Part shown: positions 1 through 7,519 of the stretch, in pieces
Layout: each line of letters starts with the position of its first letter
How positions within the stretch are numbered: position 1 is the first letter of the stretch
Assembly: GCF_900109945.1 (NCBI RefSeq)
Contig: NZ_FOBX01000020.1
Location: 29,522-93,521, forward strand
Reading direction: 5' to 3'
DNA: 64,000 bases
Source: Bradyrhizobium sp. OK095
Lineage (GTDB): Bacteria > Pseudomonadota > Alphaproteobacteria > Rhizobiales > Xanthobacteraceae
Notes under the pieces: model-generated
Databases searched by the model: none
Told to the model about the DNA's origin: nothing
What the model saw: only the letters and a program-made list of their open reading frames with translations
Program-made: the position numbers and the translations under genes

Positions 1-29
1 CGCCTTTTCAGGTGCCAGACTCGCGGATG

Positions 30-96
30 GTCCCCCTCACCCGAAATCCGCGCTTTGCGCGGATTTCGGCCTCTCCCCGCAGGCGGGGAGAGGCGA
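30..96. repeat. Dispersed palindromic intergenic repeat (two hairpins)
   Basis: Two adjacent perfect hairpins lie here, one with an 11-bp stem at 42-68 and one built on CCTCTCCCCGC and its complement at 70-93. The second resembles the CCCTCTCCCCGT element at 63786-63906, so it is probably a copy of the same intergenic repeat family. It lies just beyond the stop of the minus-strand gene at 104 and could also stabilise that transcript's 3' end. There is no T-run on either side, so it is not called a terminator. Confidence 0.6.
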
Positions 97-103
97 AGAA
101 GCG

Positions 104-460
104 CTATTTCGGGCGCACGGTCGGGTCGCCGCCGGGGCTGCCGGGGGGTGGGATGACCGGGGTGTTGCCGCCGGTGTCGGGGGCCGGGGCGTGCATGTCG
201 GGGTCGACGCCGGAGGGCGGGCAGAGCACGCCGTCGGATTTTGCCAGTCTGTCGCCGAGCGGTTCCCGGGACTGGCCGGTGGTGGTGCCGTCGGGGGTCG
301 TGGTCAACCGGTCCGAGGGGGCGCAGCCGGGGCTGCGTTGCGGCGATGGCGGCGCGGTCGCTTGCGGCGGCGTCGCGGGAGCGGGCGGGGCCTGCGCGAT
401 CGCAGTTCCGGAGGCGGCGATCAGGAGGCTGGCCAGGATGATGTTTGATGTGGTGCGCAT
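104..460 (-). CDS. Small secreted proline-rich hypothetical protein
   Basis: The 118-residue product starts with a clear Sec signal peptide (residues 1-22, hydrophobic LLIAASGTAIA, probable cleavage after AQ), followed by a low-complexity Pro/Ala-rich stretch (residues 24-45). The mature part is short, polar and contains two Cys (in GCAPSDR and VLCPPSG) that could form a disulfide in the periplasm. I recognise no domain. It is separated from the next minus-strand gene by a repeat at 544-586, so it is probably transcribed alone. The signal peptide is the main argument that the frame is real; the function is unknown. Confidence 0.6.
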   Translation of the reverse strand: MRTTSNIILASLLIAASGTAIAQAPPAPATPPQATAPPSPQRSPGCAPSDRLTTTPDGTTTGQSREPLGDRLAKSDGVLCPPSGVDPDMHAPAPDTGGNTPVIPPPGSPGGDPTVRPK

Positions 461-543
461 GGGAGGGAAACGCGCGGGTTGGGGGCGATGTTCCAGGCCA
501 AAATGCGATGTGATCGGGGTTTGGATGGCGCCCGCCCGCGGCG

Positions 544-586
544 CATCCTTCGAGACGCCCGCCTCTGGCGGGCCCTCAGGATGAGG
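544..586. repeat. CATCCTTCGAGACG-type dispersed palindromic repeat
   Basis: This 43-bp element reads CATCCTTCGAGACG, then an inner GCCCGCC/GGCGGGC hairpin, then CCTCAGGATGAGG. Related elements occur at 24234-24377 and 32529-32675 in this window, each in an intergenic gap. It marks the space between the secreted protein gene and pmtA. Confidence 0.75.
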
Positions 587-618
587 TCTCGTTTCGCTGC
601 GACAGCGGTAAATCGCGC

Positions 619-1257
619 TTACGATTTATGGTAGCGGATCAGCGAAAAATGGCCCATCGGCGGCATCGGGCGGCGCTCGGCCAGCGTGACGCCGCCGTGT
701 TTGGCGGCCCAGTTGACGAGGCGGGCCCACGGGAATTCCGGGCGCCAGCCGAGGCGGCGGGCCAGCGGCGCGAAGGCCAGCTCGGAGAGTTTGCGGAAGC
801 CGCTTTCCGCGCCGATGTGGTTGACGAGGATCAACTCGCCGCCGGGCTTGAGCACGCGCACGAACTCGTCGAGCGTGCCTTCGGGATCGGGCACGGCGGT
901 GATGACGTATTGCGCAACCACCGCGTCGAAGAAGTTTGCGGGGAAGGCGAGGTTTTTCGCATCCATCACCGAGAGCACTTCGACATTGCTCAAGCGCAAG
1001 CTCCGCACGCGCGATTGCGCCTTGCGCAGCATCGGCTCGGAGATGTCGACGCCGCAGATCTTCGTGGTGCGCGAATAGTCGGAGAGCGAGAGCCCGGTGC
1101 CGACGCCGACGTCGAGGATGCGGCCGCCGATGCGGTCGGCCTCGGCGATGGTCGACTGCCGTCCGGCGTCGAACACCTTGCCGAACACGAGGTCATAGAC
1201 CGGCGCCCAGCGGCCATAGGCCTTCTCGACCCCGGCCCGCGAGATGTCTGCTGCCAT
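619..1257 (-). CDS. pmtA: Phosphatidylethanolamine N-methyltransferase-like SAM methyltransferase (PmtA type)
   Basis: This 212-residue class I SAM methyltransferase resembles the Rhodobacter/Bradyrhizobium PmtA family, which converts phosphatidylethanolamine stepwise to phosphatidylcholine at the inner face of the cytoplasmic membrane. Residues 47-58 form motif I (ILDVGVGTGLSL), which binds SAM. An acidic residue in CGVDIS follows motif I, and FDAVVAQY and the LKPGGELILVNH strand complete the fold. The open frame runs much further upstream, but the sequence there is antisense to mnmA. The ATG at 1257 gives the family-typical N-terminus (EKAYGRWAPVYDLVFG). The exact methylation step (mono-, di- or tri-) cannot be told from sequence, and a few family members act on other substrates. 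Confidence 0.82.
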   Translation of the reverse strand: MAADISRAGVEKAYGRWAPVYDLVFGKVFDAGRQSTIAEADRIGGRILDVGVGTGLSLSDYSRTTKICGVDISEPMLRKAQSRVRSLRLSNVEVLSVMDAKNLAFPANFFDAVVAQYVITAVPDPEGTLDEFVRVLKPGGELILVNHIGAESGFRKLSELAFAPLARRLGWRPEFPWARLVNWAAKHGGVTLAERRPMPPMGHFSLIRYHKS

Positions 1258-1286
1258 GCCCCCTGCCCTGATTAGATTCTTATGTT

Positions 1287-1335
1287 GCGCATGATCTTGT
1301 CGGAAAACCGCTTCACACTTTTCCGGATCATGCGC
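1287..1335. repeat. GCATGATC...GATCATGC dispersed palindromic repeat
   Basis: The element is bounded by GCGCATGATC and its exact complement. The inner arms CGGAAAA and TTTTCCG flank CCGCTTCACAC. Copies of the same family lie at 35738-35783 and 43117-43164. It touches the mnmA stop codon, so it could act as a 3' mRNA hairpin for mnmA. Confidence 0.85.
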
Positions 1336-2525
1336 TAGCCGCGGACCGCTTCTGCGAGCGGCCTCGCCGTGTCGCTCGCGACCTTCGCCGCTGCGCTTTG
1401 AATGAAGCCGCCGCCGAGCACGCGCGCCTGGCCCGATGCCGCGTCGTAGAACACGCAGGCTTGGCCCGGCGAGACGCCCTCTTCGCCGGCGACGAGTTCG
1501 ACCTCGTAATGGCCATCGCTGCCGCGCAGCCATGCGGGCTGGGGCGCGCGGGTCGAGCGCACGCGCACGAACAGCTCGAGGCCAGAACCAATGGCGCGGT
1601 CGATGTCGCCGCCGCCGATCCAGTTGACGTCGCGAAGTGCGATGCGGTGCATCTTCAGCGCATCGCGCGGGCCGACGACGACGCGGCGGTTGGCGGCCTC
1701 CAGCCGCACCACGAACAGCGGCGCACTCGCGGCGATGCCGAGGCCGCGGCGCTGGCCGATGGTGAAATTGGCAATGCCGTGATGCTGACCGAGCACGCGT
1801 CCCTCGAGATCGACGATGTCGCCGGGCTCCATCGCGTTCGGACGCAGGCGGGTGATGATGTCGGTGTAGCGCCCCGTCGGCACGAAGCAGATATCCTGGC
1901 TGTCGTGCTTGTCGGCAACGCTGAGGCCGTAGCGGCGCGCGAGCTCGCGCGTCTCCGGCTTGGTCATGTCGCCGAGCGGGAAGCGCAGGAAATCGAGCTG
2001 CTGCTGCGTGGTCGCGAACAGGAAATAGCTCTGGTCGCGGTCGCTGTCGGCGGCGCAAACCAGCGCGCGCGAGCCGTCGTCGCGGCGGCGCGAGGCGACG
2101 TAATGGCCGGTGGCGAGCGCCTGCGCGCCGAGCTCACGCGCGGTCTTCAGGAGGTCGCGGAATTTGACGGAGCGGTTGCACTCGATGCACGGCACCGGCG
2201 TCTCGCCGAGCGCGTAGCTGTCGGCGAAGACGTCGATGACGGACTCGCGGAAGCGGTCCTCGTAGTCGAGCACGTAATGGGGAATGCCGAGTTTTGCCGC
2301 GACGTCGCGGGCGTCGTGGATGTCCTGGCCGGCGCAGCAGGCGCCCTTGCGATGGGTCGCCGCGCCATGGTCGTAAAGCTGCAGCGTGATGCCGACGACG
2401 TCATAGCCTTCAGCCTTGAGCAGCGCAGCCGTCGTCGAGGAATCGACGCCGCCCGACATGGCAACGACGACCCTGGTATCCTCAGGACGGCCTTCGAGAT
2501 CAAGACTGTTGAGCATGGCTTTCAA
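1335..2525 (-). CDS. mnmA: tRNA-specific 2-thiouridylase MnmA
   Basis: MnmA thiolates U34 of Lys, Glu and Gln tRNAs in the cytoplasm, taking sulfur as a persulfide from the IscS/Tus-type relay and activating the uridine by adenylation. The 396-residue protein has the PP-loop SGGVDS at residues 24-29. The two catalytic cysteines expected for the family are Cys113 (in VPCIECN) and Cys213 (in SQDICFV). The C-terminal beta-barrel domain ends in ARVLGGGFI and a short tail. Length fits alphaproteobacterial MnmA. Two in-frame Met codons near the start (M1, M4) leave a small uncertainty. It is transcribed divergently from the fliK flagellar block. Confidence 0.95.
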   Translation of the reverse strand: MKAMLNSLDLEGRPEDTRVVVAMSGGVDSSTTAALLKAEGYDVVGITLQLYDHGAATHRKGACCAGQDIHDARDVAAKLGIPHYVLDYEDRFRESVIDVFADSYALGETPVPCIECNRSVKFRDLLKTARELGAQALATGHYVASRRRDDGSRALVCAADSDRDQSYFLFATTQQQLDFLRFPLGDMTKPETRELARRYGLSVADKHDSQDICFVPTGRYTDIITRLRPNAMEPGDIVDLEGRVLGQHHGIANFTIGQRRGLGIAASAPLFVVRLEAANRRVVVGPRDALKMHRIALRDVNWIGGGDIDRAIGSGLELFVRVRSTRAPQPAWLRGSDGHYEVELVAGEEGVSPGQACVFYDAASGQARVLGGGFIQSAAAKVASDTARPLAEAVRG

Positions 2526-2766
2526 GGTGTGACGGCGGCGTTTTGCGATCCGCGATTTTGATGCTTCCGGCAGGACATCGGCGATCCCCGGGAACCCTGG
2601 TTCCCCCGGAGGACGATCTGCCCGGTCGAAAGCGGCTGAGAGCTGCCTCTTTAATATAGGCGGCCTTCCGGTGAAGCAATCGGGCTGGCCTCCGGCTTAG
2701 GGCAATTCTTGCCGGGGCGGCAGAAATGGCGGGGTTTTGGCAGCCCTCGCGGCGGGGGTGAAAATC

Positions 2767-2782
2767 AATCAATGCATTGATT
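2767..2782. promoter_or_regulatory. 16-bp perfect palindrome upstream of the fliK sigma-54 promoter
   Basis: AATCAATGCATTGATT is a perfect 16-bp palindrome ending 29 bp before the -24 element of the sigma-54 promoter. The position would suit a dimeric activator or an accessory DNA-bending protein. It does not resemble the Caulobacter ftr element bound by FlbD, so the binding protein is unknown. Confidence 0.4.
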
Positions 2783-2811
2783 TTACTTGCTAAAATCGCA
2801 AATCACGGGGC

Positions 2812-2827
2812 TGGCCCGCTCCTTGCT
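2812..2827 (+). promoter_or_regulatory. Sigma-54 (RpoN) promoter of fliK-flgD
   Basis: TGGCCCG-N4-TTGCT matches the RpoN consensus TGGCACG-N4-TTGCW at all but one fixed position. The invariant GG (2813-2814) and GC (2825-2826) are 10 bp apart. Transcription would start near 2838, just before the GTG at 2864. Sigma-54 promoters need an enhancer-binding activator, and FlbD, encoded at the end of the same block, is the natural candidate. Confidence 0.75.
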
Positions 2828-2863
2828 ACCCCTTATGCCGAAGATGTTTCCAAGGGGTATGCC

Positions 2864-4474
2864 GTGGTTGGTCGGACGTCAGATGTAGCGGCAAACGTGC
2901 CTGTCCAGAGCGCGCAGCAAAAGCCTGCCCGGTCGCAGAGCTCGAAAGACACGTCCACCAGCGACTCCTTCGGCTCACTGGTCGACAGCAACACCCAGGC
3001 GATCAGCAACAATGCGTCGTCGCAGGATAGCGCGCCGCGCCGGACCGATTCGTCGTCATCCAGCTCGGACAAGAGTTCGCGCGATACCTCCGCCAACGAC
3101 CCCTCCTCGCAGAGCAAGGCGAGCGACAACACCGACAATTCCGCGCCCGCCAAGAACGATAAGACGGCCGATCCGGCCAAGGATGCATCCAAGGATACAT
3201 CCAAGGCTGACGGCAAGACCAAGTCCGATGCCTCCGACGCCAAATCCGACAAGACCAAGGATGGCAAGACCAAGGACGGCAAGACCGACGGCACCGACGG
3301 GCTTGCCGCCGCCGTCGATGGCGCCGCGACCGCGCAAGTCGACGCGACCCAGACCGCTGTGCCGGATCCGAATGCGATTGCGGTTGCCGCACCTGTGGTG
3401 CCGGTCGATCCGAATGCGGCCGCCAGCCAGGCCGCAACCTCCTCGCCGCTGACGATCGCCGCTGCCGGCATCGCCGCCAGCACATCCACCGCCGCGCAGA
3501 TCGCTGGCGGCAAGACCGATACCGCGACGGCCGGTGACAAGAGCGCCAAGACCGCCGCCGCCAAGGTCGACGCGAGCACCACGACGGCCCTTGGCGATGC
3601 CGCCACCGGCACGACCGATGCGACCGCGACCGATGCCAAGACCAATGGCGGATTGGTCGCCGCGGTCGACCAGGGCACGCCAAAAACGTCGTTCAAGGCC
3701 GCCGTCGCCGCGCAAGGCGGCAGCGACGTCTCCAATATCGGCCAGGATTCCGGCAAGGCGAACGCCGCCGCAGCACAGACGCCCGCAACGGCCGCCAACG
3801 CCGCCGCGCATCCGCAAGACGCCAAGCCGCAAGTCGACGCCGGCACGGCCGACGCCAAGACTGCGGCCTCCGACCGCGCCGATGCGACGCCGGCAACACC
3901 GCACGCGCATGCGGATACGCAGGCCACCATCGCCACGACCGACACCAGTGCGCAGGCAGCCTCCGCCATCCAGGCGCCGGTGACCAATACTTCGGCCGCG
4001 ACCGCTTCCACCGCAACGCTCACCGCGACCGCGGCGAATGCCAATGCCGTGCCGATCAGCGGCGTGCCGATCGAGATCGCCGCCGCCGTCCGCGCGGGCA
4101 AGACGCGCTTCGACATCAGCCTCGATCCGCTCGATCTCGGCCGCATCGACGTCCGCGTCAATGTCGACCGCAACGGCCAGGTCACCTCGCATCTCACGGT
4201 GGAGAAGCCGGAGACGCTGGCGATGCTGAAGCAGGACGCGCCGCAATTGCAGCGCGCGCTCGACGATGCAGGCTTCAAGACCGGCAGCAACGGGCTCTCG
4301 TTCAGCCTGCGCGACCAGAATTCATCGGGCCAGCAGTCCGGCCAGAACAACGACAATGGCGGCAATTCCCGCCGGCTGATCATCAGCGAGGACGACACCG
4401 TTGCTGCTGCGCCCGCCGGGCGCGGCTACGGCCGCATGCTCGGATCGAGCAGCGGCGTCGACATCAGAGTGTGA
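2864..4474 (+). CDS. fliK: Flagellar hook-length control protein FliK
   Basis: FliK is exported through the flagellar type III apparatus, measures hook length and switches the export gate to filament substrates. The first 380 or so residues are low-complexity and rich in Ala, Asp, Lys, Thr and Ser, with short Lys-Asp-Gly-Lys-Thr repeats encoded near 3180-3300. This is typical of the flexible ruler part. The C-terminal Flg_hook domain is recognisable from RFDISLDPLDLGRIDVRV to RALDDAGFK, followed by a Gln/Asn-rich tail. I chose GTG at 2864 (536 aa) because it has an AAGGGG ribosome site and lies after the sigma-54 promoter. The longer TTG start at 2777 would precede the transcription start. 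flgD follows after 13 bp. Confidence 0.85.
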   Translation: MVGRTSDVAANVPVQSAQQKPARSQSSKDTSTSDSFGSLVDSNTQAISNNASSQDSAPRRTDSSSSSSDKSSRDTSANDPSSQSKASDNTDNSAPAKNDKTADPAKDASKDTSKADGKTKSDASDAKSDKTKDGKTKDGKTDGTDGLAAAVDGAATAQVDATQTAVPDPNAIAVAAPVVPVDPNAAASQAATSSPLTIAAAGIAASTSTAAQIAGGKTDTATAGDKSAKTAAAKVDASTTTALGDAATGTTDATATDAKTNGGLVAAVDQGTPKTSFKAAVAAQGGSDVSNIGQDSGKANAAAAQTPATAANAAAHPQDAKPQVDAGTADAKTAASDRADATPATPHAHADTQATIATTDTSAQAASAIQAPVTNTSAATASTATLTATAANANAVPISGVPIEIAAAVRAGKTRFDISLDPLDLGRIDVRVNVDRNGQVTSHLTVEKPETLAMLKQDAPQLQRALDDAGFKTGSNGLSFSLRDQNSSGQQSGQNNDNGGNSRRLIISEDDTVAAAPAGRGYGRMLGSSSGVDIRV

Positions 4475-4487
4475 GGAGTATTCGACC

Positions 4488-5201
4488 ATGACCACCACGA
4501 ATGCCGCCACTGCGCCGACACCCGTCTCCGGGACGACCCCGACGTCATCGTCGTCGTCCTCCTCGTCGAGCGCGCTGGGCTCGTCCACCGGCGCGACGCT
4601 CGCCGGCAATTTCCAGACCTTCCTGACGCTGCTGACGACACAGCTGCAGAACCAGAACCCGCTCTCCCCGCTCGACACCAACCAGTTCACCCAGCAGCTG
4701 GTACAATTCGCCGGCGTCGAGCAGCAGCTCAAGACCAACGATGCGCTAACCCAGCTCGTCACCCTCCAGAAGACCACGCAGGCGACGCAGGCGCTGGACT
4801 TCGTCGGCAAGACCGCGCTGGTCGACGGCTCGACCGCGACCATGACGAAGTCGACGGCCACCTGGCATCTCAACGTGCCCAGCGACGCGACCGTGGACAT
4901 CAGCGTGGCCAATGCCAGCGGCCAGACCGTGTTCACCGGCAAATATACCGCCGGCGCCGGCGCCGATGTTCCCTTCACCTGGAACGGCCAGGGCAATGAC
5001 GGCTCGCAATGGCCGGACGGCAAGTACACGATCACGGCGACCGGCAAGGACGCTTCGGGCAACAATGTCGGCGTCGCGGCGCAGGTGCAGGGCACAGTGT
5101 CGTCGGTCGACCTGACCCAGTCGCCGCCGCTGCTCACGATCGACGGCAACAGCTACACGCTGAACCAGGTGAAGAGCATCATCGCCGCGAGCAGCAGCTA
5201 A
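4488..5201 (+). CDS. flgD: Flagellar hook capping protein FlgD
   Basis: FlgD forms the scaffold cap on which hook subunits polymerise, and it is left out of the finished flagellum. The 237-residue protein has a Ser/Thr-rich N-terminus and then the conserved FlgD N-terminal signature FLTLLTTQLQNQNPLSPLD, with FTQQLVQFAGVEQQL after it (about residues 45-85). An Ig/FlgD-type beta domain (VDISVANASGQTV ... GQGNDGSQWPDGKYT) occupies the C-terminal half. An open frame begins upstream, but the ATG at 4488 has a GAGGAG ribosome site and only 13 bp to the fliK stop, so the pair is co-transcribed. FlgD's hook-cap job matches FliK's hook-length job. Confidence 0.93.
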   Translation: MTTTNAATAPTPVSGTTPTSSSSSSSSSALGSSTGATLAGNFQTFLTLLTTQLQNQNPLSPLDTNQFTQQLVQFAGVEQQLKTNDALTQLVTLQKTTQATQALDFVGKTALVDGSTATMTKSTATWHLNVPSDATVDISVANASGQTVFTGKYTAGAGADVPFTWNGQGNDGSQWPDGKYTITATGKDASGNNVGVAAQVQGTVSSVDLTQSPPLLTIDGNSYTLNQVKSIIAASSS

Positions 5202-5233
5202 GGCTCGCGCAGCGCCCGATGTGCCCTGATTGT

Positions 5234-5249
5234 TAGTAAAGTATTTACG
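5234..5249 (+). promoter_or_regulatory. Degenerate CtrA-like box upstream of sciP (distal)
   Basis: TTAG-N7-TTTAC differs from the CtrA consensus TTAA-N7-TTAAC at one position in each half and keeps the seven-base spacer. It lies about 170 bp before sciP. CtrA activates sciP in Caulobacter. Here the match alone is weak evidence. Confidence 0.3.
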
Positions 5250-5344
5250 AAGACCCGCTCGGCCGGCTCGGATCATGGTGTCCAGCCCTCCGGGGCGCTC
5301 GCGTTCCAGCCATTTTCAACGAGAATTGTATTGAAGCCTTAGGC

Positions 5345-5360
5345 TTAGCGGATTTTTAAG
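5345..5360 (+). promoter_or_regulatory. Degenerate CtrA-like box upstream of sciP (proximal)
   Basis: TTAG-N7-TTAAG keeps the spacer and seven of the nine fixed bases of the CtrA consensus TTAA-N7-TTAAC. It lies 56 bp before the sciP ATG, a position compatible with activation. It is the better of the two candidate sites in this gap. Confidence 0.4.
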
Positions 5361-5416
5361 CCGCCGCGCGTAGGGTTTCAATGTGAGTTCAGTGGTTGAG
5401 AGTTTGTGAGTACGCC

Positions 5417-5692
5417 ATGACAGAACCCCATCGCCCGAGGGTAAAATACGTCATCGGGCCGGACGGCAGTCCGCTGACGATTGCAGATCTGCCCGCGCCC
5501 GGCACCAAACGCTGGGTCATCCGCCGCAAGGCCGAAGTCGTCGCCGCTGTGCGTGGCGGACTTCTCTCCCTCGAGGAGGCCTGCAGCCGTTATACCCTGA
5601 CGGTTGACGAATTCCTTTCCTGGCAGTTTTCCATCGACCAGCACGGTCTGGCGGGTCTTCGCACCACCCGCATTCAGCAATATCGCCAGTAG
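5417..5692 (+). CDS. sciP: CtrA inhibitor SciP (DUF1153 family)
   Basis: SciP is a small helix-turn-helix protein that in Caulobacter binds CtrA and blocks its recruitment of RNA polymerase in swarmer cells. The 91-residue product matches closely from memory: KYVIGPDGSPLT, the HTH stretch RWVIRRKAEVVAAVRGGLLS, then LTVDEFLSWQ and GLAGLRTTR. ATG at 5417 is preferred over an upstream in-frame start because it gives the family N-terminus. The gene has its own terminator (5721-5754), so it is not simply co-transcribed with fliF. Its position between flgD and fliF embeds the CtrA antagonist inside a locus that CtrA is expected to drive. Confidence 0.92.
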   Translation: MTEPHRPRVKYVIGPDGSPLTIADLPAPGTKRWVIRRKAEVVAAVRGGLLSLEEACSRYTLTVDEFLSWQFSIDQHGLAGLRTTRIQQYRQ

Positions 5693-5720
5693 GCGATCCG
5701 GAAATCTGCGGCTTTTGACG

Positions 5721-5754
5721 AAAATCGGCCCCGCTTTGCGAGGCCGATTTTTTT
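5721..5754 (+). terminator. Rho-independent terminator after sciP
   Basis: A 10-bp stem (AAAATCGGCC paired with GGCCGATTTT, 5721-5730 and 5742-5751) closes an 11-base loop and runs into a T-run ending at 5754. It isolates sciP from fliF and implies a separate promoter for fliF. Confidence 0.85.
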
Positions 5755-5789
5755 CATGTTTCGTTTTGGCGCTACTTTTGTCCGAGCTC

Positions 5790-5807
5790 TTAACCTTCGT
5801 TAACCAT
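5790..5807 (+). promoter_or_regulatory. CtrA-like direct repeat upstream of fliF
   Basis: Two TTAACC hexamers (5790-5795 and 5800-5805) read TTAA-N6-TTAAC, one base shorter in the spacer than the classical CtrA box, and the second extends to the half-site TTAACCAT. The box lies between the sciP terminator and the fliF TTG, about 80 bp upstream of the latter. fliF is a CtrA-activated early flagellar gene in Caulobacter, which supports the reading. The N6 spacer is the main reservation. Confidence 0.5.
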
Positions 5808-5884
5808 ATCGAAACCATCACCTAGGCAATAATTGCCCACTCGGCCTTTCCAGTGAAAGCAGCCGAATCTGTCGGGGCGGTTGC

Positions 5885-7501
5885 TTGCAAGGTCTTGGAG
5901 ACTTTCTGAAGGGTATCGGCGCCGCCCGGTTCGGGGCGATGATCGCGGTCACCGCCGCGCTCATCGGCTTTTTCGCGTTCGTCATCATGCGCGTCACCAC
6001 GCCGCAGATGACCACGCTGTTCACCGACCTCTCGGTCGAGGATTCTTCCGGCATTATCAAGGACTTGGAGCGCCAGGGCATCCAGTTCGAGATCCGCAAT
6101 GAGGGCAGCATCATCATGGTGCCCAAGGACAAGGTCACCCGCCTCAGGATGAAGCTCGCCGAGGGCGGCCTGCCCAAGGGCGGCGGCGTCGGCTACGAGG
6201 TGTTCGACAAGTCGGATGCGCTCGGCACCACCTCTTTCGTCCAGAACATCAATCATCTGCGCGCGCTGGAAGGCGAGCTCGCCCGCACCATCCGCGCCAT
6301 CGACCGCATCCAGGCCGCCCGCGTCCACCTCGTCCTGCCCGAGCGCCCGCTGTTCTCGCGCGAGGCGCCGGAACCTTCGGCCTCGATCGTGGTCCGGGTC
6401 CGCGGCGCGCTCGAAGCGGGGCAGATCAGGGCCATCCGCCACCTCGTCGCCTCCGCCGTCAACGGGCTGAAGCCGCAGCGGGTCTCGATCGTCGACGAAT
6501 CGGGCCAGCTCCTCGCCGACGGTGCCGCGACCGATGCGGACCAGGTGGTCGGTGACGAGCGCCGCACCACCTACGAGAAGCGGATACGCAAGCAGGTCGA
6601 GGATATCGTCTCCTCAGTGGTCGGCTCGGGCCGGGCCCGCGTCCAGCTCTCCGCGGATTTCGACTTCAACAAGGTGACGCAGACCTCGGACAAGTTCGAC
6701 CCCGAGGGCCGCGTGCTGCGCTCGAGCCAGACCCGCGAAGAGAGCAGCATGACCGCCGACAACAACGGCCAGGTCACCGTCAACAACGAGCTCCCCGGCC
6801 AGCAGCAGAACAGCGGCGCAGCGGCCAAGGACCAGAGCAAGAAGACCGAGGAGACCAACAATTACGAGATCTCCCGCACCACCAAGACCGAGGTGACCGA
6901 GGCCGGCCGGGTCAACCGCATCTCGGTCGCGGTGCTGGTCGACGGCATCTACACCAAGAATGACAAGGGCGAGCTCGCCTACACCGACCGCACCAAGGAG
7001 CAGCTCGACCGCATCGCCGCCCTGGTCCGCTCGGCGATCGGCTTCGACCAGAAGCGCGGCGACCAGGTCGAGGTCGTCAATCTCCGCTTTGCCGACGCGC
7101 CCTCCACTGCCCCGATCGCCGAGCCTTCCGGCTTCCTCGGCATGCTTCAGTTCACCAAGGACGACGTCATGTACTTCGTCGAGCTCGGTGTGATGATGCT
7201 GCTCGGCCTCGTCGTGCTGTTCATGGTGATCCGCCCGCTGGTCAAGCGCATCCTCGCCTCCGACGAAGTCGTCGCCGCCATCTCCGGCGTCCTCTCCGGC
7301 CCGTCCGCCTCCGACGAATCCGCGCCGTCCCCCAACGGCCAGCCGCTGCTGCCGGGCGCCGCCGCCAGCGCAATCGACGTCGCCACCGTCCAGGGCCAGG
7401 TCCACGCCCAGTCCGTTCATCGTGTCGGCGAACTCGCCGAGCGCAACCCCAACGAAACCGTCGCCATCATCCGCCAATGGCTGACCGAACCCGTGAAATG
7501 A
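5885..7501 (+). CDS. fliF: Flagellar MS-ring protein FliF
   Basis: FliF builds the MS ring in the cytoplasmic membrane, the foundation for export gate and C ring. The 538-residue protein has a first membrane helix at about residues 15-36 and then the ring-building YscJ/FliF domain (MTTLFTDLSVEDSSGIIKDLE, LRMKLAEGGLPKGGG). A second region carries ARVHLVLPERPLFSRE, followed by a charged linker, a second membrane helix at about 428-450, and a C-terminal cytoplasmic tail ending in ETVAIIRQWLTE, the FliG-binding segment. The start is TTG at 5885. No in-frame ATG or GTG is available and a CGGGGCGG ribosome site lies just upstream. It heads the fliF-fliG-fliH-fliN-flbD run. Confidence 0.95.
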   Translation: MQGLGDFLKGIGAARFGAMIAVTAALIGFFAFVIMRVTTPQMTTLFTDLSVEDSSGIIKDLERQGIQFEIRNEGSIIMVPKDKVTRLRMKLAEGGLPKGGGVGYEVFDKSDALGTTSFVQNINHLRALEGELARTIRAIDRIQAARVHLVLPERPLFSREAPEPSASIVVRVRGALEAGQIRAIRHLVASAVNGLKPQRVSIVDESGQLLADGAATDADQVVGDERRTTYEKRIRKQVEDIVSSVVGSGRARVQLSADFDFNKVTQTSDKFDPEGRVLRSSQTREESSMTADNNGQVTVNNELPGQQQNSGAAAKDQSKKTEETNNYEISRTTKTEVTEAGRVNRISVAVLVDGIYTKNDKGELAYTDRTKEQLDRIAALVRSAIGFDQKRGDQVEVVNLRFADAPSTAPIAEPSGFLGMLQFTKDDVMYFVELGVMMLLGLVVLFMVIRPLVKRILASDEVVAAISGVLSGPSASDESAPSPNGQPLLPGAAASAIDVATVQGQVHAQSVHRVGELAERNPNETVAIIRQWLTEPVK

Positions 7502-7519
7502 TTCGAGAAGTGATCTGAC

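Larger units (their letters stand above)
2526..2863. other. Divergent mnmA/fliK regulatory region without a gene
   Basis: No convincing coding sequence lies in these 338 bp. The region must hold the mnmA promoter (minus strand; not pinned down) and contains a 16-bp palindrome at 2767-2782 and a sigma-54 promoter at 2812-2827, both facing fliK. A TTG-initiated extension of fliK from 2777 is open, but it would start upstream of the sigma-54 promoter. Confidence 0.6.

Noticed and set aside
619..2058. 479-codon frame fusing the methyltransferase to an upstream segment
   Set aside because: The upstream part is out-of-frame mnmA sequence; homology begins only at the Met at 1257.
2833..4398. 521-codon frame antisense to fliK
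   Set aside because: It mirrors the Ala/Asp/Lys-rich low-complexity fliK sequence into a Ser/Val/Ala-rich pseudo-protein; no ribosome site or recognisable domain.
5870..5890. Sigma-54-like GG/GC pair (TTGCTTGCA context) just before fliF
   Set aside because: Only the GG, GC and TTGCA are right; the -24 block is otherwise poor and the -12 element overlaps the fliF start codon, so it cannot serve as the fliF promoter.
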